Shown one piece after another: positions 55,982 through 64,000 of a DNA stretch of 64,000 bases (the stretch's first letter is position 1; every line of letters starts with the position of its first letter). This stretch comes from Stappia sp. (GTDB lineage: Bacteria; Pseudomonadota; Alphaproteobacteria; Rhizobiales; Stappiaceae), in the NCBI RefSeq assembly GCF_040110915.1, contig NZ_CP157793.1:3360939-3424938 (forward strand), written 5' to 3'. The translations under genes and the position numbers were made by a program. The notes under the pieces were generated by a model. That model did not search any database. It saw only the letters and a program-made list of their open reading frames with translations, and was not told the DNA's origin.

Positions 55982-57373
55982 TCAGATCAGCCCGATTCGC
56001 TCGCGCAACGCGAAGCGCCAGATGGCGATCACCGCGACGAAGGCAAGCCCGATCGCCAGTCCCCACCAGATGCCGATACCGCCGAGCCCGAGCGGGAAGG
56101 CCAACAGGTAGGCCCCGCCTGCCCCCACGACCCAGTAGCCGAACACGCAGATGATCATCGGCACCTTGGTGTCGGCGAGCCCGCGCAGCAGACTGCCGCC
56201 CACGACCTGCGCCCCGTCGAAGATCTGAAACAGCGCCGCGACGAACAGGAAGGTCACGCCGATTGCCAGCACCTCGTCCGCCTGCGGATTGTCGAGATCG
56301 AGGAACAGGCGCACCAGCGGCTCCGGCGACACCCAGAAAACGATGGCGCAAGCGCCCATGAAGGCGAGCGAGACAGCGATCGCCGTCCAGCCGGCGCGCC
56401 CGACGCCGGCCCGGTCACCCCGGCCCGCCGCCAGTCCGACGCGGATCATGCCCGCCTGCCCCAGCCCGAGCGGCACCATGAAGGTGATCGAGGCAAGCTG
56501 GGTCGCAATCCCGTGCGCGGCAAGCGGCACGGTGCCGACCCAGCCCATCATCACCGCCGAGCCGGAAAACAGCGCCACCTCGGTCAGGAGCGTCACCGCG
56601 ATCGGCCAGCCGAGCCGCAGGATCTCGAAGAACTTCGGCCAGTCGCTGCGCCAGATGCGCCCGAAGACCGCATAGCGGCGCAGCTGACGCTGCCGCAGCA
56701 CATAGATCACCAGCAGCAGCAGCGTGAAGGTCGAGGTCACCACCGAGGCAACGCCGGCGCCGATCAGCTCGAGCCGCGGAAAGCCGAAATTGCCGAAGAT
56801 CAGCAGATAGTTGACGATGACATTGAGCACCACGCCGGCGACGGTCGCCCACAGCACGACCTGCGCCTTTTCCAGCACGGTGATGAAGTTGCGCAGGGCC
56901 ATGATCAGCAGCGAGGGCAGCGCGGCGAACATCAGCACCCGCGCATAGCCGCCGGCAAGGCGCGCCACCTCCGCCTCCTGGCCAAGCGCCAGCAGGATCG
57001 CCTCGGTGAACCACAACAGCCCCCAGGTCGGGATCATGTAAAGCGCCACGAACCAGAAGCCCATGCGCACCGCCCGGCGCAGATCGCGCGGCCGCCGCTC
57101 GCCCCGCGCCCGCGCCGCGAGCGGGATCACCGCCTGCAGCACGCCCACGCCGAACAGCCACACCAGAATATAGAAGTTGAACGCCAGAACGGCCGCCGCC
57201 AGTTCCACCGCACCGAGCCAGCCGATCATCAACACGTCGGTGGTGTTGATGGCGATCTGCGCGACCTGCGCGCCGGCGATGGGCACGCCGAGGCGCAGGC
57301 TCTGCGCCACCTCCGCGCGCCATGGGGCGGCGGGCGTCTGATCCGCGTGCGGTCGGGCGGACGTCGTGGTCAT
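55982..57373 (-). CDS. MATE family efflux transporter (NorM-like)
   Basis: The 463-aa protein has 12 membrane helices in two similar halves. It starts SLRLGVPIAGAQVAQIAINTTDVLMIGWLG, matching the NorM family, with AVTLLTEVALFSGSAVMMGWVG in the second half. It is an Na+ or H+ antiporter for drugs or metabolites. GGAG lies 7 nt before ATG 57373. It converges with purK across a short gap. Confidence 0.92.
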   Translation of the reverse strand: MTTTSARPHADQTPAAPWRAEVAQSLRLGVPIAGAQVAQIAINTTDVLMIGWLGAVELAAAVLAFNFYILVWLFGVGVLQAVIPLAARARGERRPRDLRRAVRMGFWFVALYMIPTWGLLWFTEAILLALGQEAEVARLAGGYARVLMFAALPSLLIMALRNFITVLEKAQVVLWATVAGVVLNVIVNYLLIFGNFGFPRLELIGAGVASVVTSTFTLLLLVIYVLRQRQLRRYAVFGRIWRSDWPKFFEILRLGWPIAVTLLTEVALFSGSAVMMGWVGTVPLAAHGIATQLASITFMVPLGLGQAGMIRVGLAAGRGDRAGVGRAGWTAIAVSLAFMGACAIVFWVSPEPLVRLFLDLDNPQADEVLAIGVTFLFVAALFQIFDGAQVVGGSLLRGLADTKVPMIICVFGYWVVGAGGAYLLAFPLGLGGIGIWWGLAIGLAFVAVIAIWRFALRERIGLI

Positions 57374-57783
57374 GTCGGGCTCCGGATTGCACCGGACAAT
57401 CAAGGAACGCGAGAGGGGAACAATCCGCGCGACCCGGTGCCCGTCACTGGTAGCCGCGCCCCATGCGCCTGTCCAGAGACCGGATCCGCAATTTGCGCGC
57501 AAGAGCTGCGGATCGCGCCGGTTTTCGCGCGCCACACCGTAATTCTATCAGTGGACAAGGCGCAGCACCTCTGGTAACACCACGCCCTGATCAGCGACGT
57601 GAAAGCGGCGGCCAGGCGTCTTGTGCAAGGCTCGCTCTCGGGTTCGTTCGTGGATCGCCCTTGTCGGGACGGTCCGCCGAAATCCGTTGTCGCTCCCGAG
57701 TCAGACTAGCGACGTCATACCGGTTTGGATCCGGCGCACAGGGGCGCAAACCCCCTTGGCGCAAGAACGATGGGAAAGAACGC

Positions 57784-58011
57784 GTGCAGGTTTTGGTCCG
57801 CGACAACAATGTCGATCAGGCGCTCAAGGCGCTGAAGAAGAAAATGCAGCGCGAAGGCATCTTTCGCGAGATGAAGCTCCGCGGTCACTACGAAAAGCCG
57901 TCGGAGAAGAAGGCCCGCGAAAAGGCCGAAGCCGTGCGCCGCGCGCGCAAGCTGGCCCGCAAGCGCGCCCAGCGCGAAGGCCTGCTGCCGGGCAAGTCCG
58001 CACGTCGCTGA
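57784..58011 (+). CDS. rpsU: 30S ribosomal protein bS21
   Basis: The 75-aa basic protein begins (GTG) [24 protein letters not shown] and ends with a lysine/arginine-rich tail ([13 protein letters not shown]), the normal bS21 layout. The GTG start at 57784 follows GGGAAAGAAC; the nearby ATG at 57770 is out of frame. It stands alone, with a hairpin after the stop. Confidence 0.95.
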   Translation: MQVLVRDNNVDQALKALKKKMQREGIFREMKLRGHYEKPSEKKAREKAEAVRRARKLARKRAQREGLLPGKSARR

Positions 58012-58428
58012 CCTTACGGTCCGGCCATCGCCGGACCTTAGGCTTTCGCGACACGTGCCGGTCCGGCTCCGATGCCCTCCCGGTTTCGCATGTCGGCTAC
58101 GGCCATTGGCGCGAACACCGGCCGCGCGCCGTCCGCCGGGGCACTGCCCGCAGAGGGCCGCATCCACGGAGCCGCGTCGCTGTCGACCCGTCCGCCCGGG
58201 ACACCTCGGCGCGGACATGCCGGCAGAAACTCGCCGGCCGGGTCCTCCGGGAGCACGCGCAACGACCCGATTTTGCCGCAAAGTGCGGGTGAGATCTTCC
58301 GGAGGTGAGTCGCAACCGCCCTGCGACCGCCGTGAACGGGTCCGGTCGACGGCGTTCGGGGGACGCGTTCCGCGACATCAGGCATCCGCCTGTCGGCGGA
58401 GGGAACCGCGAACAGACGGGAAACGGCC
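58012..58428. other. 417-bp gap between rpsU and the TPR lipoprotein
   Basis: After a short hairpin (58018-58037) the sequence is GC-rich without repeats, RNA-like structure or credible frames. It should include the promoter of the lipoprotein gene, but no -35/-10 pair stands out. Confidence 0.4.
58018..58037 (+). terminator. Hairpin after rpsU
   Basis: GGTCCGGC (58018-58025), loop CATC, GCCGGACC (58030-58037), followed by TTAGG. It lies 6 nt after the stop. The weak T-tract makes it a modest terminator. Confidence 0.5.
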
Positions 58429-59316
58429 ATGCACCATGCGGATCGTCGCAGTCAGGACCGGCGCAACCGGGGGCGGGCCGCCGGCTTGCTGAGTGGCCTG
58501 CTGCTGAGTTCGTCCCTGATGCTCGGTGCCTGTCAGACCGCCGGCGTGTCCGGAGTTTCGGTCGATCGCTCTCCCGGCACCGCCGCCAACATCGATTCGC
58601 TCAATAGGGTGATCGAGAACAATCCGCGCGACGCGAGCGCCTACAACACGCGCGGCGTCGCCTACGGACAGGCCGGACGCCTCGATGCGGCCATCGAGGA
58701 CTTCAATACCGCTCTGCGACTCGCTCCGGATTCCCATCAGGCCTATGCCAACCGCGCGCTGGTGCAGCGCCGCAAGGGCAATCTGACGGCGGCGATCTCC
58801 GACTACACCAACGCCATCCGTCTGCAGCCGGACTACGACGCCGCCCTCGTCGGGCGCGGCAACGCCTATATGGAAACCGGCCGCTACGACGCCGCGCTCG
58901 CGGATTTCGACCGTGCGATCGCGGTCGATTCGAGCAACGCGCGCGCCTTCTTCAGCCGTGGCCTCATCCATCAGGAGCAGCGCCGGCACGAGGCGGCGGT
59001 CGAGGATTTCGCCACCGCGATCGGCCTCGATCCCAACGCCCCCGCGCCCTACATCTCGCGTGGCCTGTCCTATCTCGCGCTCAACGATCCGAAGGCTGCC
59101 CTGTCCGACTTCACCGACGCGATCACGCGCGACAAGCGCTCGTCCGTCGCCTGGGCCAATCGCGGCCTGGCGCTCGAGGTCCTCGGCGAGACGTCCGACG
59201 CCCGACGCGCCTACAACCGCGCGCTCGGCCTCGACGCCTCCAATGCCATCGCCCGCGACGGGATCGGCCGGCTTGACCGGGGCGACGGCGGCCTGGCGAT
59301 GACGACGCCGAGCTGA
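58429..59316 (+). CDS. TPR-repeat lipoprotein
   Basis: The 295-aa protein has a lipobox LGAC (C35) after a signal sequence with a basic N-region, then six or seven tetratricopeptide repeats (about 55-280), such as ASAYNTRGVAYGQAGRLDAAIEDF and YDAALVGRGNAYMETGRYDAALADFDRAI. It resembles NlpI-type outer-membrane scaffolds. The neighbouring wall hydrolase and L,D-transpeptidase make an envelope-assembly role plausible, though unproved. GGGAAACGG precedes ATG 58429. Confidence 0.88.
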   Translation: MHHADRRSQDRRNRGRAAGLLSGLLLSSSLMLGACQTAGVSGVSVDRSPGTAANIDSLNRVIENNPRDASAYNTRGVAYGQAGRLDAAIEDFNTALRLAPDSHQAYANRALVQRRKGNLTAAISDYTNAIRLQPDYDAALVGRGNAYMETGRYDAALADFDRAIAVDSSNARAFFSRGLIHQEQRRHEAAVEDFATAIGLDPNAPAPYISRGLSYLALNDPKAALSDFTDAITRDKRSSVAWANRGLALEVLGETSDARRAYNRALGLDASNAIARDGIGRLDRGDGGLAMTTPS

Positions 59317-59780
59317 AGCGCGCAACACGTCTCGATCCGACGACACGCACGCGCCATCGAACGGCTTCCAGCTGAACAGGCACGCCCTGTCCCTCACGCC
59401 GTTCCCCGCGAACCGTCCCGAAATCACAGCCCGGCCGCGGGCGCTCCCCGGCGTTTCGCGCCGGCGTCGGCCCATGCCGTCCGCCTGGGATCGGTCTCGC
59501 CTCGCCGCGCAGCGTGTTCCCGCGGCGCCCCGGCCCACCGAGGCCCGCCGGGGCGTGCGCAAGCGGAGCAAACGCCCGGTGCCGCCTTGCCGCACAGGAT
59601 CCCGCCGCGACAGACGACAGTCGGCCGCGCGGGAGGACCGGACCGATACCGGCACAAGGCGGCACGAGGTCCCTCCCGTGGCTCCGGTCAGCGGCTGCGT
59701 TTCAGGGTCCGTTGCGGGTTCGCCGAGAACCGCGCAGGCTTTCGCCCGTCATCTGCAAGTGCCACGGGACAGAGGCCGCC
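59317..59780. other. 464-bp gap between two convergent genes
   Basis: GC-rich spacer between the TPR lipoprotein and the DUF882 gene. I found no strong terminator, repeat array or coding frame with family similarity. Its length for a convergent gap is unexplained. Confidence 0.4.
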
Positions 59781-61574
59781 TCAGCGCAGGGCGACCACCG
59801 GCAGGAGCACCACGGCCGCGCCCTCGAAGCGGTCGGCGCGCGGCGCGCCGGCCATGTCATCCGCGAAGCGGTTGGCGAAGACGCGCCCGCGCGGGGTCAG
59901 CAGGAACTCGAGCTGACGCTGATTGGGGTGCGAAAGTGTGGCGAAGCGCCGCGTCCGGGTCGTCACGCGTCCCGAAATCAGGTCCGGGTTGGAGCGATCC
60001 GGCAGGGCCGCGAAGCGGGCCAGCGGATCGTCGAGGACCGCCGGCGGCAAGCGTCCCGCCACGGAGGCCCCCGACGCCGAAGACGACGGTGCGGAGGCCG
60101 GCGCGGCGGCCCGGCGCTTGGGCACCGCGACCGTGTCCGCCGGTCCGGCGACGGAGGCGGTGACAGCCGGCGCATAGGCAAGCGTCGCCGCCGTCAGCTC
60201 CTGCGGCTTGCGCAGCGGCTGGCCTGCCCCGGTGGCGGCGGCGATGGCCGATACACCGTCATTCGGCGCGGCGCGCGGAACGGCGTCGGCGGCCGCGAGC
60301 GCGAGTTTGGCCTGCAATTCCTGGGGTTTTTGCGCAGGCGGCGCTGCGGCGACAACCACGGGCGCCTCGCCGACCGGCGCCGGCGGCACCGGCACGGCCG
60401 GCTGGCCTTCGGCCAGACGCCGCGCCTGATCGTCAAGCGTGCCGGGCGCGACGGCGCCATCCGTCGCACGCGCGACGATGGCCGCAAAGCCGGCCGGCTT
60501 GGACGGCGGAACCACGCGGGCGACGACGATCGGATCCTGCTCAGGCTCGGATGCGGGCTCCTCGGCGACGGGCTCCGGCGCCGCCGGCGGGACGGGCGGC
60601 GGTGTCTGCGCGGTGGCGGTGGCGCGGGCCGGCTCGGAGCGCACCGGTGCCGGCGGGGTGGGCGCGGACGCAGCCGCATCGTCGTCGCCTCCGGTGAAGA
60701 TCCGCGCGATCAGGCCCGGCCCATCGGAGGTACCGGCGGAAGCGGCCGTGGGCGGCGTGGCGATGCGCCGACCGGTATCGCCGAGGTCGGTTGAGTTGCG
60801 GCGCGGCAGCGACGACGCGGAGGGCGCGCTTGCCACCTGCGTGGTGGCGGGCCGCGACCCGCCGCTCTTCTGCCGGGCGAGCGCCTCGGCGTACCGCGGC
60901 ATCTTCTTGCCGTCGGACGGCACATGGATCGTGTCGCCGCGCGGGAAAACCTTGGCGAGCTGCCGACGGGTCATGCGCGGCCAGTGGCGCACGCGGCCGG
61001 TGTCGAGATGGACGAAGGGCGTGCGGGAACTGGGATAGTAGCCGACGCCGCCGACCTCCTTGCGCAGGCCCAGCGCACGCAGCTCGGAGGCATTCACACC
61101 CGGAATGTAGAAATCCATCGCGCGGCCGCGCGTGTGCATGCTCGACTTGGCGACCCCGCTCGAGCGGCGGCGCAGCATGTTGTTTGTGGCCGGCGAGCGA
61201 TAGCCCGACACGACGTGGATCGGCTTGTTCGTGCCCGCCTTCTGGTACACCTCCCAGACGAGGTCGAACAGGGCGGGGTCCATCTTGGTGATCTCGTTGC
61301 GACGCCAGTCGCGCAGGAAGCGGTTCAACTCGCGCAGACCCGAGGAGAGATAGCGGCCGTTCTTCTTGAACGTGATCTCGACGCGCTCGTGCGTGTGCGT
61401 GTTGTAGAGCTTCAGCGTCCGCGTTTCCGCACGGGCCGGAGCCGCGGCGGCAACGGCAAGAACGACGGCGGCAAGCACGGTCAGTGCAAGCGCTCGGACG
61501 TGGCGTTGCAGCCGGGAGATCGGTGCCTCGGGCAATTTCAGTCTCGCTAGTTTGCCGGCGGGGTCGCCGAACAC
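59781..61574 (-). CDS. DUF882 / M15-type murein peptidase with long disordered tail
   Basis: About 597 aa. A signal peptide (cleaved near ARA-E, residue 49) precedes a DUF882/YcbK-like peptidase M15 domain (about 55-205). Its zinc ligands are H147 (SSMHTRGRAMDF), D154 and H189 (TPFVHLDTG), with SGYRSP at 123-128. About 380 residues of Ala/Pro-rich low-complexity sequence follow, ending with a small conserved patch (SHPNQRQLEFLLTPRGRVFANRF). It likely trims peptidoglycan peptides in the periplasm. No ATG is near the signal peptide: GTG 61574 (listed) or TTG 61535 must be the start. Confidence 0.82.
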   Translation of the reverse strand: MFGDPAGKLARLKLPEAPISRLQRHVRALALTVLAAVVLAVAAAAPARAETRTLKLYNTHTHERVEITFKKNGRYLSSGLRELNRFLRDWRRNEITKMDPALFDLVWEVYQKAGTNKPIHVVSGYRSPATNNMLRRRSSGVAKSSMHTRGRAMDFYIPGVNASELRALGLRKEVGGVGYYPSSRTPFVHLDTGRVRHWPRMTRRQLAKVFPRGDTIHVPSDGKKMPRYAEALARQKSGGSRPATTQVASAPSASSLPRRNSTDLGDTGRRIATPPTAASAGTSDGPGLIARIFTGGDDDAAASAPTPPAPVRSEPARATATAQTPPPVPPAAPEPVAEEPASEPEQDPIVVARVVPPSKPAGFAAIVARATDGAVAPGTLDDQARRLAEGQPAVPVPPAPVGEAPVVVAAAPPAQKPQELQAKLALAAADAVPRAAPNDGVSAIAAATGAGQPLRKPQELTAATLAYAPAVTASVAGPADTVAVPKRRAAAPASAPSSSASGASVAGRLPPAVLDDPLARFAALPDRSNPDLISGRVTTRTRRFATLSHPNQRQLEFLLTPRGRVFANRFADDMAGAPRADRFEGAAVVLLPVVALR

Positions 61575-61609
61575 CCGCCCCCCAAATGGGCTTGTGTAAG
61601 CGGCCGAAG

Positions 61610-61625
61610 TTAAGAAGCCTTTACC
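61610..61625 (-). promoter_or_regulatory. CtrA-type box upstream of the DUF882 gene
   Basis: The minus strand reads GGTAA-N7-TTAAC (plus strand TTAA 61610-61613, TTACC 61621-61625), the same form as the pal box. It is 75-90 nt from the TTG start or 36-51 nt from the GTG start. Confidence 0.45.
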
Positions 61626-61744
61626 GTATTCGGAAATGAGCGCAAATCGTGGCAAATGCGCATCACTTTTGAAAAAATTTATCGATCGGCCCGGCGCGGC
61701 CCTTGCGGACACGGCATGACCACATTCGACGCAAGGCAGAAACG

Positions 61745-63826
61745 TCAGCGATAGAGATCGTTGGAACCGCGCTGCCGCAGGCGGAAGGTTCGCGCCCGCT
61801 GCTCGCGCACGTTCAGCACCTCGCGCGTGTCGGCCGCCGCCGTTGCCGCCGGGCGCGCGGGGCTGCGCGTGCGCTGGACGGGCGCGGCCACGGCAAAGCG
61901 CTGCCACTCCTGCCAGCCCTCGATCTCCAGCGCCTTGGTCAGCCGCGCGTTGTGCCCGTAGATGTCGGGCCGGCGCTGCAGCTTGCCGGCCGCATCCACA
62001 TGGGCGGTGAAATACGTCAGATGCACCGGCACCGGACGCTCCAGGTTCACCCGCCGCTCGTTGGGACCGAACAGCCGCTGGAGCGCCGCCTTGTCCCACT
62101 GCGGGTCGAGCTGCAGCAGCGCGTCGGCGAAGTCGAACGGATCCTGCACACGCACGCAGCCGTGCGAAAAGGCACGGCTCGAGCGGCCGAACAGGCTCTT
62201 CGACGGCGTGTCGTGCAGATAGACCGAGTGGCGGTTGGGGAACATGAACTTGATCTTGCCGAGCGCGTTGCCGGCGCCGGGCCGCTGGCGGATGCGCACC
62301 GAGCGCAGGTTCACCGACTGCCAGTCGACCGACGCCGGACTGACGACGCGCCCGCCGGCCAGCACCTCGTAGTTGCGCCGCGCCATATATCCGGTTGGAT
62401 TGGCCTGGATCGAGGGAAGCAGCTCCTGCGAGGCGATCGAATAGGGCACGTTCCAGTAGGGATTGACGATCAGATGGTCGATCTCGTCGGAGAACACCGG
62501 CGTCTGGTTGGACGGCTTGCCCACCACCACGCGCGTTTCGTGCACCACCTCCCCGTCGCGCAGGATGCGCACCTTGAACTCGGGAATGTTCACCTTGACG
62601 TGGAAGGCGCCCAGGTCGCGCGGCAGCCAGCGCCAGCGCTCCATGTTGGCGACGATGTCCGACACCGCCATCCCGTCATCGGCAACCGCATTGAGCGCCA
62701 GCAGGGTGCGCGGCCCGACGATGCCGTCGGCATGCAGCCCGTTTTCCGTCTGGAAGGCAAGCACCGCCTCCTTGAGCGCGGCATCGAACAACTCCGGATC
62801 GACCGTGTCCGCCTGAGGACCGGCCGCCGTGTCGGCAGCAGCCGGGTCCGCAGCCGCCTCGACCGCAGTTGCCTCGGCGGCCTCTTCTGCCGCCGTCGCG
62901 TCGTCAGCCGGTGTTTCGGCGGCGGAGGTCTCTGTTTCGCCGGCGTGGACCGCATCGGCGTCCGCAGCCGCGATCCGGGGCGAGCCATCCGCCGGGTCCG
63001 TCGCGTTCACCGGATCCGGCGTGTCCGGCGTCAGGCCGAGCCGATCGCGCAGGATGGCGACGCGCGCGTCGCGCACCCCCTCCTTCAGGATCTTGCCGCC
63101 CGGCACCACCGGCGGCTTGTCCGCCTGCGCGCCGGGGCGGGTCAGCTCCGCAAGCTTGGCCCTCAGCGCCTGAAACCCGGCATGCGGCGGATTGAAACCG
63201 TCCAGCGCTGCGACCGGGTCCGCGCTCACGGCAAGCCGCGCCAGAACCTGCGCCGGGTCGGGACGCTCCGGCTTGGCGGTGATGTATTTCGACAGGCTCG
63301 ACGGCGCGATGCGGCCGGCCTGCGCATGGTCGGCATAGGCGACCAGCGCCGCCGAAAGGGCTCGCTCGAAGCGCGCCGCCTTGCGCGCATCGAACCGGCC
63401 GACCATGCCCGCGAGATCCTCCGGCAGCGCATAGTCCCGCGGCTTCAGACCGTCGCGCGCGGCCTGCTCGAGCCGCCCGATCAGGCGGTAGGCGGCAAGT
63501 GTCGGCGCGCCGTCACGCACCCAGACCGGGTCGAAGGCCCGCGTTTCATAAAAACTTGCAAGCGCCTCGACACGTTCGGGCGTGAGGGTGCCGCGTGCCG
63601 CATCCGGATCGTCCCGGCCCGTCCTTTGCGTGAGGAGCGCGCGCAGCTCCGTGTTTTCCAGCGGCGCGGCCGGCGCCGTGGCGGCCGCCGTCTCCGCCGC
63701 GTCGGCCTGCGTCGCGGCGAGGGCCGCCGGCATCACGTTCGTCGCGGCCAGCAGGGCGGCGGCGCACAGCAGCGCGCAGCGGCGGCCGGCGCGATGCGGG
63801 CGGAACGGAGCGGAGAAGAGGCGCAT
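61745..63826 (-). CDS. L,D-transpeptidase, YcbB/LdtD type
   Basis: The 693-aa periplasmic enzyme forms 3-3 peptidoglycan crosslinks or attaches proteins to the wall. It has a signal peptide (about 1-38), a scaffold domain (TLAAYRLIGRLEQAARDGLKPRDY), an Ala/Glu-rich insert (about 270-345), a peptidoglycan-binding helix set (VLAFQTENGLHADGIVGPRTLLALN) and the YkuD catalytic domain with HDTPSKSLFGR and SHGCVRV (C557). Rhizobiales depend heavily on L,D-transpeptidases for polar growth. AGGA precedes ATG 63826 at about 11 nt. It lies 170 nt upstream of the DUF882 peptidase on the same strand. Confidence 0.93.
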   Translation of the reverse strand: MRLFSAPFRPHRAGRRCALLCAAALLAATNVMPAALAATQADAAETAAATAPAAPLENTELRALLTQRTGRDDPDAARGTLTPERVEALASFYETRAFDPVWVRDGAPTLAAYRLIGRLEQAARDGLKPRDYALPEDLAGMVGRFDARKAARFERALSAALVAYADHAQAGRIAPSSLSKYITAKPERPDPAQVLARLAVSADPVAALDGFNPPHAGFQALRAKLAELTRPGAQADKPPVVPGGKILKEGVRDARVAILRDRLGLTPDTPDPVNATDPADGSPRIAAADADAVHAGETETSAAETPADDATAAEEAAEATAVEAAADPAAADTAAGPQADTVDPELFDAALKEAVLAFQTENGLHADGIVGPRTLLALNAVADDGMAVSDIVANMERWRWLPRDLGAFHVKVNIPEFKVRILRDGEVVHETRVVVGKPSNQTPVFSDEIDHLIVNPYWNVPYSIASQELLPSIQANPTGYMARRNYEVLAGGRVVSPASVDWQSVNLRSVRIRQRPGAGNALGKIKFMFPNRHSVYLHDTPSKSLFGRSSRAFSHGCVRVQDPFDFADALLQLDPQWDKAALQRLFGPNERRVNLERPVPVHLTYFTAHVDAAGKLQRRPDIYGHNARLTKALEIEGWQEWQRFAVAAPVQRTRSPARPAATAAADTREVLNVREQRARTFRLRQRGSNDLYR

Positions 63827-63952
63827 GACCGACGAATCCTGTTGTTCGGGGCCCCGCACCCGTCGCGGAGCCGCCGTCGAAAGCTAAGCTGCTCATGGTT
63901 AACAAGACCCGAGCGCGCCGGCTTTGCAAGTCACGCGCCGGTGAAAGACCCG

Positions 63953-64000
63953 CTATTCGGCCGCCTCGCGGTCGTCTGTTGCATCGAGGTCATAGTCTTT
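63953..64000 (-). CDS. Possible 3' end of a further minus-strand gene
   Basis: The last 48 bases read, on the minus strand, an open frame ending KDYDLDATDDREAAE before TAG at 63953. The acidic tail is compatible with the C-terminus of a protein whose body lies beyond the window. There is too little to identify it. The spacer 63827-63952 holds a GTTAAC palindrome at 63898 and nothing else clear. Confidence 0.3.
   Translation of the reverse strand, partial: KDYDLDATDDREAAE

Overview
This 64 kb window is high-GC chromosomal DNA from an alphaproteobacterium, almost certainly order Hyphomicrobiales (Rhizobiales). The basis is gene content and order: serC-serA, the ruvCAB-ybgC-tolQRAB-pal-cpoB-tilS-ftsH-glmM block, zapA-6S RNA-5-FCL, an rpmE without zinc cysteines, and order-typical small families (DUF1192, DUF4164, RcdA/DUF1465, TrcR/DUF1013). 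I cannot name a genus. I saw no rRNA, tRNA, insertion sequence, phage gene or CRISPR array.

Layout. 1-4.2 kb: serine biosynthesis (serA, serC, with a likely serC-type leader RNA) and an Omp25/31-like outer-membrane barrel. 4.4-18 kb: a long minus-strand block for the cell envelope and DNA repair (glmM, ftsH, tilS, cpoB, pal, tolB, tolA, tolR, tolQ, ybgC, ruvB, ruvA, ruvC). 18-22.5 kb: a probable insert of a TauE/SafE permease and two paralogous soluble globin-coupled chemoreceptors, sitting between ruvC and yebC, which are usually close. 22.5-26.1 kb: yebC, a YmdB-like phosphodiesterase, 5-formyl-THF cyclo-ligase, 6S RNA, zapA and DUF4164. 26.6-32.1 kb: plus-strand carbon metabolism (tkt, gap, pgk, class I fba). 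32.3-38 kb: a ThiE-like protein with a Sel1-repeat protein, efp, suhB, and a two-gene MotA/MotB-like stator module. 38.1-41.9 kb: cell-cycle genes (TrcR, DUF1192, RcdA-like), a quinone oxidoreductase and rpmE. 42.3-48.3 kb: an ABC exporter, GNAT, SDR and a cyanide-insensitive type bd oxidase. 48.4-53.2 kb: propionyl-CoA synthetase, a second TauE/SafE permease and a DmdB-like acyl-CoA ligase. 53.3-64 kb: two divergent DUF465 proteins, purEK, a MATE exporter, rpsU, a TPR lipoprotein, a DUF882/M15 peptidase and an L,D-transpeptidase.

Two patterns cross the annotated genes. First, at least eight short tandem-repeat arrays (units of 12-30 bp, 3-6 copies, each with a different unit) lie in gaps next to genes, several directly in the leaders of conserved genes (glmM, cpoB, yebC, purK). 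Second, near-consensus CtrA-type boxes (TTAA-N7-TTAAC, or GTAA-N7-TTAAC) lie upstream of envelope genes. The omp and pal boxes sit about 85-100 nt before the start codon, and a third precedes the DUF882 peptidase. This suggests that CtrA-family cell-cycle control links the outer-membrane protein, Pal and a wall hydrolase.

Start codons were chosen from Shine-Dalgarno matches, family length and overlap with the upstream gene. Uncertain starts (tolB, tolQ, TSUP-1, the DUF882 protein) are flagged in their entries.
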